Origin: Daucus carota subsp. sativus
Lineage: Eukaryota > Streptophyta > Magnoliopsida > Apiales > Apiaceae
Assembly (NCBI RefSeq): GCF_001625215.2
Contig: NC_030381.2
Location: forward strand, 37,198,689 to 37,262,688
DNA length: 64,000 nt
Direction of reading: 5' to 3'
The notes beneath the pieces are model-generated. The model was not told the origin of the DNA and made no database searches. It saw nothing but the letters and a program-made list of their open reading frames with translations. Both the position numbers and the translations under genes were made by a program. Position 1 is the first letter of the stretch, and each line of letters starts with the position of its first letter. Positions 1 to 11,900 of this stretch are shown here, piece by piece.

Positions 1-1925
1 CGTTGCCTTTCATAACTTATATCCCATATCATATTGTTTGTTAATAAAAAATGTATAGCTTACCTAGATAAAAACAAAAAAACAAAAAATCATACTCATG
101 TGCTTAGCACGGGCCAAAATGCTATGAGCATATTTTCATTTAAATAACTTAATAATAAATTTTTTTACATACAATTAATTATAATTTTTTGTTATTTTAT
201 TTAAGATACGAGGGGTCGCCGTTAGGCGAACCCCGAGAAATTTTAATTATACAGTCATTACTATTTTCATGTCTTTTATAAATATTTTAGAAAAAATTAC
301 TTAATATTTTTTTTATTATTTTATCTATACAAATAATGATTTAATAATAGATCTATAAACTTATAAACTTTTATTCAAAACATTATAATTTATCATTATA
401 TTAAATATTTGGTTATATTAATGATACTAATGAAAATCTATTCCGTTATAAAAACAATACGGAAACTGTTTTATTAAAAATATTTATCACGTATATCTGC
501 TTATTATCAATTTTAAATATAGTCAATAATTGTAGTATATAATTTTAGTAATGTAACTGAATTATGACTACTATGTATTTCTTTATTGATGTATTCGTTT
601 AAGGTTAATTATTTCTTAATCAATTTATTAATATTAATTAAGGAAGGAGGAGACTCTAGCGTCAGTATATTCACCTTAATTTTATAATTAAAGAATGAAT
701 GGAAGCTTTATAATCTATATAATCAGATTAAATTAAGAATTATTTATGTTTCAAAATACAAAGATTTATATAGTCCGCATCGTCATAATTTCTGTTGCGT
801 GATTTTATTTTTTCAATTAAAATTTGTATATATTTTATCTTTAACATCTACAACGTACTGATCGTATATAACATAACTCGAGTATTTTGACTATTACATG
901 CGTTGCCTTTCATAACTTATATCTCATATCATATTGTTTGTTAATAAAAAATTTACAGGTTAACTAGATAAAAACAAATCATACCCGTGTGCGTAGCACG
1001 GGCCGAAATGCTATGAGCATATTTTTCTATAAATAAAAATTTGATAAATGAGCATATTTTCATTTAAATAACTTAACAATAAAATTTGTAGCATATAGTT
1101 TATTATAATTTTTCGTTATTTTATTTAAGATACGAGGGGTCGCCGTTAGGCGACCCCGAGAAATATTAATTATATAGTCATTACTATTTTCATGAATTTT
1201 TTAAATATATTAGAAACAATTACCTATTTTTTTTATTATATTAACTATACAAACAATGATTTGATTATTGATCCATAAACTTATAAATTTTTATTCTGAA
1301 CTTGAAATATTATTATTATATTAAATATTTAGTTATATCAATGATACTAATGAAAAATCTATTCTGTTATAAAATCAATACAGTATCTATTATATAGATA
1401 TTTATCACGTATATCTGCTTATTATCAATTTTAAATATAGTCAATAATTGTAGCATATAATTATAGTAATGTAACTGAATTATGACTACATATGTATTCA
1501 TTTATTGATGTTTAAGGTTAATTATTTCTTAACCTATTTATCAATTTTTATTAAGGACGGGTGGAAACTCTATCATCAACATATTCACCTTAATTTAATA
1601 AATAAGGAATGGATGGAAGATTTATAATCTGGATAATCAGGTTAAGTCATGTTTCCAAATACAAAGATTTATTTAGTCTGCGTCGTTATAAACATTTTTT
1701 CGTGATTTTTTTTTTAATCGACATTCATATATATTATCTTTAACATCTACAATGTACGGATCGCCAATAACATAACTCAAGTATTTTAACTCTTACATAC
1801 GTGCCTTTCATAACTTATATCTCATATCATACTCTTTGTTAATAAAAAATGTATAGGTTAATTAGATAAAAAAAAACAAAAAACAAAAAATCATACCCGT
1901 GTGCGTAGCACGGGCCAAAATGCTA
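1..1925. repeat. Tandem ~900-bp repeat array with Helitron-type hairpins
   Basis: The same sequence starts at 1, 901 and about 1799, giving two full units of about 900 bp and a partial third. The array probably continues left of the window. Each full unit carries two hairpins. One, near 990-1004 in unit 2, is CCCGTG-loop-CACGGG followed by GCC, like a Helitron 3' hairpin; the unit 1 version near 96-115 is slightly degraded. The other, at about 1135-1160, is GGGGTCGCC-GTTA-GGCGACCCC; the unit 1 version at 210-235 has one extra A in the right arm. Unit 2 has an extra local duplication of about 36 bp near 1021-1056. No gene is seen. The repeats look Helitron-derived because the same hairpin recurs just before a CTAG end at 2087. 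Confidence 0.75.
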
Positions 1926-2087
1926 ATAAACACGTTAAATTTTATAACTTAAAACTCATAAATAAGTAGTTTGACTGCGCCTATTAACCGTCAGATTTGA
2001 GATTATTCACGACAGAAAGTATAGGTTAAGTTGATAAAAAATCAAAGAATCAATATTCGTGTGCGTAGCACGGGCCAAAAAGGCTAG
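1926..2087 (+). mobile_element. Helitron-like 3' terminus
   Basis: The segment ends in a GTGC-loop-GCAC hairpin at about 2060-2072, then a short spacer and CTAG at 2084-2087 followed by T. Helitrons have exactly this 3' layout: a hairpin about ten bases before CTRR, inserted between A and T. It follows the tandem repeats, which carry the same hairpin, so the array and this end probably belong to one element. Its 5' end was not found and may lie outside the window. Confidence 0.5.
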
Positions 2088-3997
2088 TAGAATATAAATC
2101 TCATCAGACAATAATTGACGATTAATATCAATAAATATTTATAACATAAATAAGAAAAATATAATTAAAAATTGAAAACATATTTGAGATATATCTAGGC
2201 AAATATAAGACATAATCCTAGGAAACAAATGAATCATGATTATAGCTAATAGTCATTCTCAGCCCAATTTAAATTTGGTATACAACAATCAACTCATCAA
2301 CCATTAAAGGCAGAATAATACTTCATAAAAACTTAATAATTAGAGTTGTCATATGTTAATAAAAATAAAAAAAATAATAAAATTTGTTTTATAAATGTAA
2401 CAGTATATTAATTTTAACATATAAATATAGTACTGAAATAAACTTAATAATAATTAATAAAATATTGTATATCCGCATCAACAAGGACTATTGATCAGTT
2501 ATTTACATTTCATTTGCAGGGGGATCTAGTAAAAAGCACATGAGACACGTATTTCTCATAAAAAAAATTTGACACCTTTTCACTATTCTAAATCTTACAT
2601 AATTATTGAAGTGTCTCGAAAAATTTCAGAAAATATATAAATATTTTACAAAAATTTGCTTGATCCCAAAATTGGAATCCTAATACTGTTTGACGACGTT
2701 TTTATTTGCATATTCATTACAAGATGACAATATGAAACCAGCCGAGTAAGATTCTCCAAATCTTCAAATTGATTAACAAATGGCTCCAACTACACCTAAA
2801 AAAATTACACCAACTAATCAAAATATTAAGATATTGATATATATTCTATTAACAAATAAACCTGATAAACCTAAAAGAATATTCTTCACATGTTTCGCCA
2901 AAAACTGTAAATGACATTATTACCCCTTACCTTAATGCTTTGAGACTCGGCGGAATAGAGATTTGGACACATTGGAACACAGTGCATGTTCTCGTCTCTA
3001 TGTTTTTGGACAAACTGCCCGATGTTGAAAAAATAAACATATTAATTTATTTAGTGAGGCTAGGACTTCCCATCCACTGTCCTGCAACTTTAAACAAGTC
3101 TAATGATTAATCATAAAATACAGAAATTTAAATTAGCAAAACCATTGGCTGAGTTATATAAAACTAGCTTGTTCAGATTTACTTATTTAGTTAGCGTCTG
3201 GTACTCTGGTTTGTCCACAAATTAAATAGACATAACAGTTGACTCAGGCGCCCAAAACTAAATTAAACCAGATTTGTAAGAATCATTTGTACCGTTATGT
3301 CGCAGATGAAGCTGGCCTCAGATCTTAAACCATGATGTCGATTGTCGAACGAGAGGAGAGATTTCTAGTTGAGAGTTGAGTTTAGCAATTCTAATTGGTT
3401 AAATTACAACGACGAGATCACAGACGCCCATTTCTGATATCATGGTAAGTCACCAATTCTCTGAGAACCGGCCGAAAGGTTGGGAAGATGATTTAAAAGG
3501 ATCATATTACAACGGCAGTTAAAATTATTTGATATGACAGTTTTAAAAAGAAATAAAATGGAATAGATTATATATTCATTCTTTAAACTGATGGTACATT
3601 TTTAACGTGGATATGTTGTTTCGGGCGTGCCTTGACACACATGTACCATGAATGTATTATGAAAGCAAACAAACACTAAAATTCAGAATGATAGCCTTAT
3701 GATAATCCCTCCATCCAATCAGCTCAACAAACCTGAGAAATAATGGGTGTTGGGGGAGACCACACTCCTTAATATGGAGGATTAATCATCATCATCCACG
3801 TCATTATTATGATTCTTCAATTCCAACTTGCAAATGTCCCTGTCCTCAGCATGGTCTCCCCTTATTATTTCACCCTTTATTCCTTGTTATATAACAAGTT
3901 GCTCAATGACTACCCCAACGTTCCTTCTTCTTCCTCCCTTTTCAGAGCCTGCAGATTTCCCCACGCCTTCTCTGAGTAGCCGTCGACGCTCGCCTTC
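2088..3997. other. Intergenic region upstream of the 5-phosphatase
   Basis: AT-rich DNA without a convincing gene. A TATATAA-like box lies near 3887-3893 and could place a transcription start close to 3920. One short upstream reading frame (ATG at 3906, stop at 4013) overlaps the proposed start of the next gene in another frame. Confidence 0.4.
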
Positions 3998-6715
3998 ATG
4001 CCGCGAAAGCTAGGAGAAGTACGTGCCTCGTTCTATCATCCATAATGTTGTAGTTCCTTAATTCTATCTGCATGGATTCATTAAAGAACCTTGCATGCAT
4101 GGTATAACAGCTAGTTAATTAACAGCTGGTCCTTGATATGCAGGTCATGTGGCCTAGATTGATAGCAAGTAAAATCTTGAGGAAGACACTAGGTAGCAAT
4201 AATTTTGTAGCGGACTTTCCAAGCGGCTTGGAGGATTATTCAGTTGAACTCCCTAGTCTGGATCTCGAATCGGCAAATAATTCCAACTCCATCTTCACCG
4301 ATTATAACAAGGAGACCAACAACTACAAGTAAGAACTTCAATATTGCTCCCCTATATATATTTCTCTCGAGTAATACTCTTGATCAGCTCTCATCAGATC
4401 TCCTCTCATTGTTCTTTTGCTGAAAGTCTTAGCGTTAGCTACCATCTGGCATTATAATTTAAAGCTCATTACGTATACAAAACATAGAAAAACTTGTATG
4501 TTGCGTGTGTATGGGGAACAATATTCGTATTAACCTATTAATTTTTTACTTAAAAATTTATTAATTTTCTTCTTAGTACTTTGGTAGACTTGTTGGTTAA
4601 AATATATTTACTTTTGAAAAGGGTATTCACTAGTACGTGGAATGTCGGCGGAGTATCACCAACAGATGACTTGAATATGGAGGATTTGCTACATACACCC
4701 AATACTACTCCTTGTGACATCTATGTTTTCGGGTATAATTCATACGTAAACAATTCTTACTGTTTTTTTTATAATGCATCTTGATATGTTTGTATAAATA
4801 TTTTTATATTTGAATGTCTTCAGATTTCAAGAAGTTGTTCCTCTCAGAGCTGCAAATATCCTTGGATCCGAGAAGAGTAAAATTTGCATGAAATGGAATT
4901 CATTGATCAGGAAGTCCCTAAACAAAAGCACTCGCACCAGCAATGGCAATAACTCAATCCAGAGCAGTGGTAGACAAGACTTCCGGTGTCTCATCAGTAA
5001 ACAAATGGTTGGAATATTAATATCCGTCTGGGTTCGTGCGGATCTTCATTCCTTTGTGAGAAACCCTAACGTTTCATGTGTAGGTTGTGGCATCATGGGA
5101 TGTCTAGGAAATAAGGTACTCTAAATTTATGTGCCTATGCATCTATATGTACTAATTAAGCACACTGATACTTCGGTTCAATTGAGGATCAATTTTATAT
5201 TAATTTCACTCTACTTGCAGGGTGCAATATCAGTAAGGTTCAGATTACACGAAACGAGCTTCTGCTTTGTGTGCAGTCATCTGGCTTCAGGGGGAAGGCA
5301 AGGAGATGAGAAAATTAGAAACTCCAATGTTGCTGAAATATTTTCACGTACAAGTTTTCCTAAAGGCACCGCGCTTGATTTGCCAAGGAAGATCACAGAC
5401 CATGAGTATGTCTGCTGCAGGCATTTCCCATAACTTTTGTTATTAATTAACTAACATTGATTTGATCCTGATTAACAACTCGTTGATTAGGTCTTAATAT
5501 GTTTAATCAATAAATAATTCGACCTCATATTATAAAACCAGACAAACCATAAGTCATGAAAATAAGACATAAGTAACATTACTAAATTAATAGCTTAATC
5601 CCTATTGCTCCTTTTGTTTAGGCTTAAGTTGTCGTTATTAATCTAAAGCCTACGATCTTATAGAGACTACAGTTAAGGTTCTGATGTTTAAGTTAGTAAA
5701 ATATTGTTAATTTCAACGCTTAAGGTTGTTGTCAGCAATAGTATATATCTGACCAATGAGCTAAATGATCATTAGCTATGTATTCAACCAACTGAAAAGG
5801 ATGGTTTCCATTATACAATTTGTAATAAACTTAGATTATTGGTTTCATTATACTAATTGACTTCTAAATTAGAAAGTTAAATATTGTTTTGTGCTAGTGG
5901 AAGGAACAAGAACCATCTTGAGGTGTGACATCCTGCACTAGTCCAAATCAGTATCTAATTTTTATTTCTGCTACCTATATATCTACTACTTAATAGTAAT
6001 TATTGGTAATGTTTAATCTATCACAGCCGGGTAATCTTGCTGGGAGACTTGAATTACCGAATCTCATTGCCGGAACATAAAATCAGAGCACTGGTAGATA
6101 AAGAAGAATGGAATATGTTACTTGAAAATGACCAGGTAGTCTCATGTTTAATTTTTGTATCAGCTCTTCTCTGCAGCCTCATTAGTCTGTCAAATTGGCT
6201 TATTGGTGAAATTAAATCAATTTATTCATGGAAATTTGTAGCTAAAGCAAGAGATAAGAGAAGGTCAGGCATTTGAAGGCTGGCATGAAGGAACAATCAA
6301 CTTTGCTCCGACTTACAAGTACAATCCTAATTCTGATACTTATTATGGTAGTGATCATGGCAAAAAAGGCGAAAAGAAACGCGCTCCTGCATGGTTTGTG
6401 AAAACAAATACTTAGAACCAAATCAATTATTTGCTGTAGAATATATATCATATGAAATTCCTAATTAATTAGCTAACGACATTGCTTTATTCACTTGGCA
6501 GGTGCGACCGGATAATATGGTTCGGGGAGGGGCTAAAACAGCATTCTTACAGTAGAACTGAATCAAAGCTATCAGATCACAGGCCAGTGAAGGCTGTTTT
6601 CACCAGCCGCGTCAAGGTTCTGCAGAGTGTGAAAGGCTTTCGAAGTTTCTTCTTATCAGAAAGATTTGACATGATTCCAAATCGATTAAGGATGCCACTG
6701 AATCACGAATTCTAG
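3998..6715 (+). CDS. IP5P9: Inositol polyphosphate 5-phosphatase, 5PTase9-like
   Basis: The predicted enzyme removes the 5-phosphate from phosphoinositides such as PI(4,5)P2 at membranes, as known for plant 5PTases. Predicted exons are 3998-4018, 4144-4328, 4622-4732, 4824-5115, 5221-5405, 6027-6135, 6242-6393 and 6502-6715. They join in frame with GT-AG introns into 422 residues. Visible motifs: WNVGG and FQEVVP near the start of the catalytic domain, SHLASGG, the catalytic GDLNYR (about 271-276), PAWCDR (about 350-355) and SDHRPV. The WPRLIASKILRK beginning and overall length fit the Arabidopsis 5PTase9 type. The start is uncertain: the 21-base first exon encodes MPRKLGE and joins in frame, but the ATG at 4147 (MWPRL) would give 414 residues. 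No frameshift or stop is seen. Confidence 0.9.
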
Positions 6716-8665
6716 CTAGTATCGCGTGTGCCTGGCGAATAATCAAGCGTCCAAGTTGTACTAAAGAAATTGGTGATAGGTGTGTAAATGTGATGTTTTG
6801 ATAATTATGATTATAGTATGGTGTGACATTTGTATTAGTTTAGTTGAGGATAAACAGAGCCGCGAGAGAAGGTTCGATACTGTATTAAACTATATATGAT
6901 TATGAGCAGTGTACAGTAAAGTTGATTATCTTGTCTGCATTTTCATTTCAATTATCATAATCTGTCCTAATCACTCCGGCGCTCTTGCCTTCTCAAGGAT
7001 TCTTAATGTTATAAATTGCGTGGTCCGGTTTGCTCCAACAACACTGTTTAGGAAGCTGGTCCCTCCCAAGCTATCGTCTGCATATTTCAATCAAATTATC
7101 AATACAAAATTTCTTCACATTTTCTAAAAAAATATGTACAATTTTTTGAGGTCAGAGATAGCTCTAGCATCCCCTAGCCCCCTCTGGTTCCGCCATTGAA
7201 CTCTTGTATTCACATAAAAATTTAGGATTAAACCCTTGGCCTGAAGAAACTGCTCAAAGATGGTTGTATCAATCGTTTGTCAGGGACCCGGACCCATATA
7301 TGTATATGTTATTGCATGTAGCACATCTATGCGCAGATAACACATTGATTAATTAAGCTTTTAATTTGAAGATAAGTATAACCAAAACGATCAAAAATTA
7401 CAGGCGTACATTAAGTATAACTCTGTGAGGAGCAAGAATGACGACTTTTGTTTGTGACTGCAGTATAATCTATTCAAAAAATAGTCTTGCAGTTTGTCTC
7501 CGTCTACTCCCTCTGTAATTGTTATAAGCAGCTAGAATTATTAATTTCTGTATTGAGTCTATTCATAACGAATGAAAATTGAAGAGCTCATTCTTAAGTT
7601 AAAGCTGCTGCAAAGTGCAAAGCAGCGGAAACTACACAAAATGTATTGAGCTCAAATAATGTCTCAATTTATCATATGTAATTTCTAACAGTAGTTAATT
7701 AATTAAATCACTCTCAAGCAAGAGTAGGTTTCGGTGGTGAAGGGTAGTGTGGTTGATTTTGTCTAGCCGAATAACAGATTCAGTTCGACAAATTTGAGAT
7801 ATGAAATGCGGAATGTGATGATTTCTGGGCTCTGCTGTATTGCACCAGTGGAAATAATATCTTTGACAAACACAGATCCCACTAGGCAATATATATAACT
7901 CGTCATCAACTTGCTACAGATTACAATTGTCTGCACATGGAAGAGACTGAGAGACACAAGATCTCATGCATGAATCACACACACAAACACACAGTGTTCT
8001 GGATCAAGTTGATGGTAGAATAAGAACTGAATGACTAGGACGTGAGTGGAGTAATGGGCTAACTTTGGCCTATATGCTTAGGACCTGCAAAGCTAATTGC
8101 GGATTTGGTGATATGAAATCCCCAGTTGATATGTCATTTGGATTGAGATAAAGTTTTAAATTCGGATACTACAGTAGATGCATTTTCCTTGAGCTCAGCT
8201 AAATATCATTTGCAAAGAAACAATATTATGTCATGAAACAACTTTTAAGTATGAAAAACAAAGGAAGATAGAAATAGAGATAAGAAGTTGTTGTGGACTA
8301 TCAACTACTACTGGTATGAATTGGTTAGCTGATTTCAGACTGTTTAAGAAACAAAATGTAGTATGCATTTTCACACGTTTAATTAGTCAATCTAATTTGT
8401 TTGTTAAGTGCTAAAGGCTAGCAGAATTTGTCCACCAAAGAACTGGAAGTTCATAGAGATATGTGGCAGATGCTTCTTTATATTACAAGGAAACTTGATA
8501 CACTCTCCGGCTCGATCATATGGGAAAAAATTTTGTGTGTGTGTTTTGAGATGTCGCTAACAATAATTTGCGTTGTAGTGTCCTAGAATTTTCGATCGTG
8601 GGATATTAAGGTTGTGGTACGGGATCATATTGGTCGAGTTATTCATGCCTTTCGGGTCTTTCTTC
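6716..8665. other. Intergenic region between 5-phosphatase and retrotransposon
   Basis: No convincing gene. Just left of the chromovirus, 8611-8670 can be read as VVVRDHIGRVIHAFRV, and the frame resumes beyond the retrotransposon at about 13833 before a stop near 13860. The phrase resembles the RNase H-like domain of plant LINE-type elements, so this may be a fragment of an older element split by the insertion. That reading is weak. Confidence 0.3.
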
Positions 8666-8670
8666 CTATT
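8666..8670. repeat. Target-site duplication, left (CTATT)
   Basis: CTATT directly precedes the 5' LTR and is repeated at 13828-13832 directly after the 3' LTR, marking the insertion site of the retrotransposon. Five base pairs is the usual length for Ty3/Gypsy integrases. Confidence 0.9.
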
Positions 8671-8928
8671 TGTCACAGTCTGTGACATTAGTGAAACAAT
8701 TTGACAGAGTTAGTTAGTCAGTTGGAGGGAGATTGGTTAGCTGACAGTTATAAAATGAATGGAGAGACATTCATTTCAGTTAGTCTTGGCTCATAACTTG
8801 TACTATTCTTCTTCCTTCCTACTATTCTCTAGTTCTGGTAGCATATTCTGTTAGATGTTCTTGTAATGTTCCATTTGTATACACATTTGAGTTGAAATCA
8901 GAAATTGAGTTTAGTCAATAACGTGACA
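8671..8928 (+). repeat. 5' long terminal repeat
   Basis: Begins TGTCAC and ends GTGACA, so it has TG...CA ends with a 6-bp terminal inverted repeat. It matches 13570-13827 by eye over all 258 bases. The LTR begins with a small palindrome, TGTCACAG-TCTGTGACA. Confidence 0.95.
8749..8755 (+). promoter_or_regulatory. TATA box of the 5' LTR
   Basis: TATAAAA sits about 80 bases into the LTR, a plausible core promoter for the genomic transcript. The same box recurs at 13648-13654 in the 3' LTR. No experimental start site can be inferred. Confidence 0.5.
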
Positions 8929-8930
8929 TT

Positions 8931-8942
8931 TGGTATCAGAGC
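8931..8942 (+). other. Primer-binding site (initiator Met tRNA)
   Basis: TGGTATCAGAGC lies two bases after the 5' LTR. This is the standard complement of the 3' end of plant initiator methionine tRNA used to prime minus-strand DNA synthesis. Confidence 0.9.
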
Positions 8943-8965
8943 TGTTCGATTCTTGGTAGAAAATC

Positions 8966-11900
8966 ATGGCTAGTAGCACGAGATCTCGCTCAGTTGAAGA
9001 GCAATGGAAGGATTTAGAACACAAGATTCAAGAAGTTAGTAATTCTTGTCATAAGAAGATTGCAGAGTGTACCACAGTAATGGAAAGTAAAATCATAGGG
9101 AAAATGGATCAATTGATGACATTGGTCTCGGATTGTGATGCTAAAATTGAAGCATACAATGTCACCATGGGGGAAAGAATCTCAGTGGAAGTAGCTGGAT
9201 TGTTGCAGAAGAATAATTGGGAAAAGAGAGTTGGGAGAGATGGAGAGATTTGGGTGGAGAGATCTCCTTTGTTGCAGACCCCCACAGGGAACAATAAAAA
9301 TGAAGGAGATGGGGGAAATCATAAGGAGAAGCAAGGCCAGAACAGGAATATGTTGCCGCATCAACCCAGGTTGGAGATATCAAGTTTCTCAGGAGAGGAT
9401 CCAAGGTCATGGATCAGGAAATGCAACAAATATTTCTTGTTGTATCAGGTTAGTGATTCTTGCAAACTAGATATTGCTGAATTACATTTGGAGGGTAAAG
9501 CAGATTTGTGGTACCAGAGTTTTAAGTTGGTTAAGGGAAGGGTTACTTGGTTAGAATTCTGTGACACTATAATGAGCAGATTTGGTAAAAATGGGGGAAT
9601 TGACTTTCAAGAAGAATTCAATAAACTAACTCAAACAGGGTCTTTGATGGAGTATGTTGAGAAATTTGAGGAACTAAAAGCATTGGTGCTGTATAGGAAT
9701 GTTCATCTTGGAGAGAGTTATTTCATTTCTAGTTTTGTGTCTGGGTTAAAGAGTGAACTTAAACCAATGGTAAGATTGATGAAACCAAGATCACTAATGG
9801 ATGCTATTGAAGTAGCTCAGTTTCAAGAACAGACAATTGAGGTATTGTTGAGGAAGCAGGAGGTGAAGAAACCCTATAATGGTAGTTCTGGTACCAAAAC
9901 AGTGGTAGAAAAGAAAGAAGTTACAGAAGAAAAGAAGTCTTCACCAACTAACTATTTCAAGAAAATATCACCAGAGGAATTTCAGTACAGGAAAAACAAC
10001 CATTTATGCTATAAGTGTGGAGAAAAATATGGTCAAGGCCATGTTTGTAAAAATCAGCAGTACACTTATATGCTGATAGATGATGACAAAGATAAAGAAA
10101 TAGTTAAATGGTTGGATGAGGAAGAGGAGGAATTGGGGGGTACAGTCACAGAGGTGTCCTTGAATGCTTTGTCTGAAAGTATGTTGAGGAAAACAATTAC
10201 ATTGGAAGGTCAGATTAAAGATAAGAGGGTGAGAATTTTAGTAGATACTGGTAGTTCACTAACAGTAGTGGATCAAAAAGTGGCTGAAGAATTGGGATTG
10301 GAAGGTAAAGAAAAGGAAGCTGTTACTGTAAAAATGGCTGATGGAAGAACAGTTGTTAGCAAGTTGGTGATTCCAAGAATGAAATGGAATGTGCAAAACT
10401 ATAAGTTCTGTTGTGATGTAAGGATATTGAATATAGGAAATTGGGATATGATTGCAGGTGTGGATTGGCTGGAACAGTACAGTCCCATTTTATTTGATTT
10501 CAAGAAATTATTTCTGACTTTGCAAGCTGATAAAGAAGTGACAGAACAAATGGTTTTACAAGGAGAAGTGAAAGAAACAACATCTATAAGACTGGTCAGG
10601 GGGAAGGAATTACAGGATTATAATAAGGAATTGGTGAAAAAACAAATATCAAAGGAAGTAGTGAATGCTGTGGGACAAGAAGGGCAGCCAGCTAAGCAGG
10701 AGTTACCAGAATCCATTCAACAGCTGCTGGAACAATATACATCAGTATTTGAGATTCCACAATCTCTACCTCCAAACAGGTCTGTTGATCATTCCATACC
10801 TTTGATTCCTGGAGCAGAACCTTTTAAATTGAAACCTTATAGATATCCCCATTCTCAAAAAACTGAGATTGAGAATCAGGTCCAAGAAATGCTGAATTCT
10901 GGTATTATCAAGGCTAGTAATAGTCCATATGCTTCTCCAGTAATTCTAGTCAAAAAAAAAGATAATTCTTGGAGGTTTTGTGTGGATTATAGGCATTTGA
11001 ACAAGATTACAGTCAAAGATAAATTTCCTATTCCAAATATAGATGAATTACTGGATGAATTACATGGTTCTACAGTATTCTCTAAGCTGGATTTGAGATC
11101 TGGATATCACCAGATCTTGGTGAAGCCAGTAGACACTGCAAAGACTGCTTTCCAAACACATCATGGGCATTTTGAATTTGTGGTAATGCCTTTTGGATTG
11201 ACAAATGCACCAGCCACATTTCAAGCTTTAATGAATCAGATTTTTACTGATTTTCTGAGGAAGTTTGTACTAGTATTTTTTGATGATATTCTTGTCTACA
11301 GTCCAGATTTGGATACTCATGTAACACAATTGGGGAAGGTGTTAAAGATTCTGCAGGAACATCAGTTATTTGCTAAGATGTCTAAGTGCTCTTTTGCTGT
11401 CAACTCAGTAGAATATTTGGGACATCTAGTGTCAAGTGAAGGAGTGAGCATGGATCCTGCTAAAGTAGAAGGAGTCATGTCTTGGCCTATTCCAGAGTGT
11501 GTCAAGGATTTAAGAGGATTTTTAGGGTTGTCTGGATACTACAGAAGATTTATCAAGGGATATGGAATCATATCTAGGCCATTAACAAATCTTCTCAAGA
11601 AAGATGGTTTTAAATGGGGATTAGAAGCTGAGACTGCTTTTAATGAATTAAAGAAAGCTTTATGTACAGCACCAGTGTTAGCTATGCCTGATTTTTCTCA
11701 ATCATTTATTCTGGAAACAGATGCTTGTGGGAAAGGTATGGGTGCTGTCTTAATGCAAAATTCCAGGCCAATTGCTTATTTGAGTAAGGCTTTTAATAGT
11801 AAAAATTTGGGTCTTTCTGTTTATGAGAAAGAATTGCTGGCTTTAGTGATGGCTGTCACAAAGTGGAAACACTATTTAGTAGGAAATCACTTTATAATTA

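Noticed and set aside
1..1925. Possible CRISPR-like or centromeric array
   Set aside because: Units are about 900 bases with no short regular spacers, and the genome is a plant; the Helitron-type hairpins explain it better.
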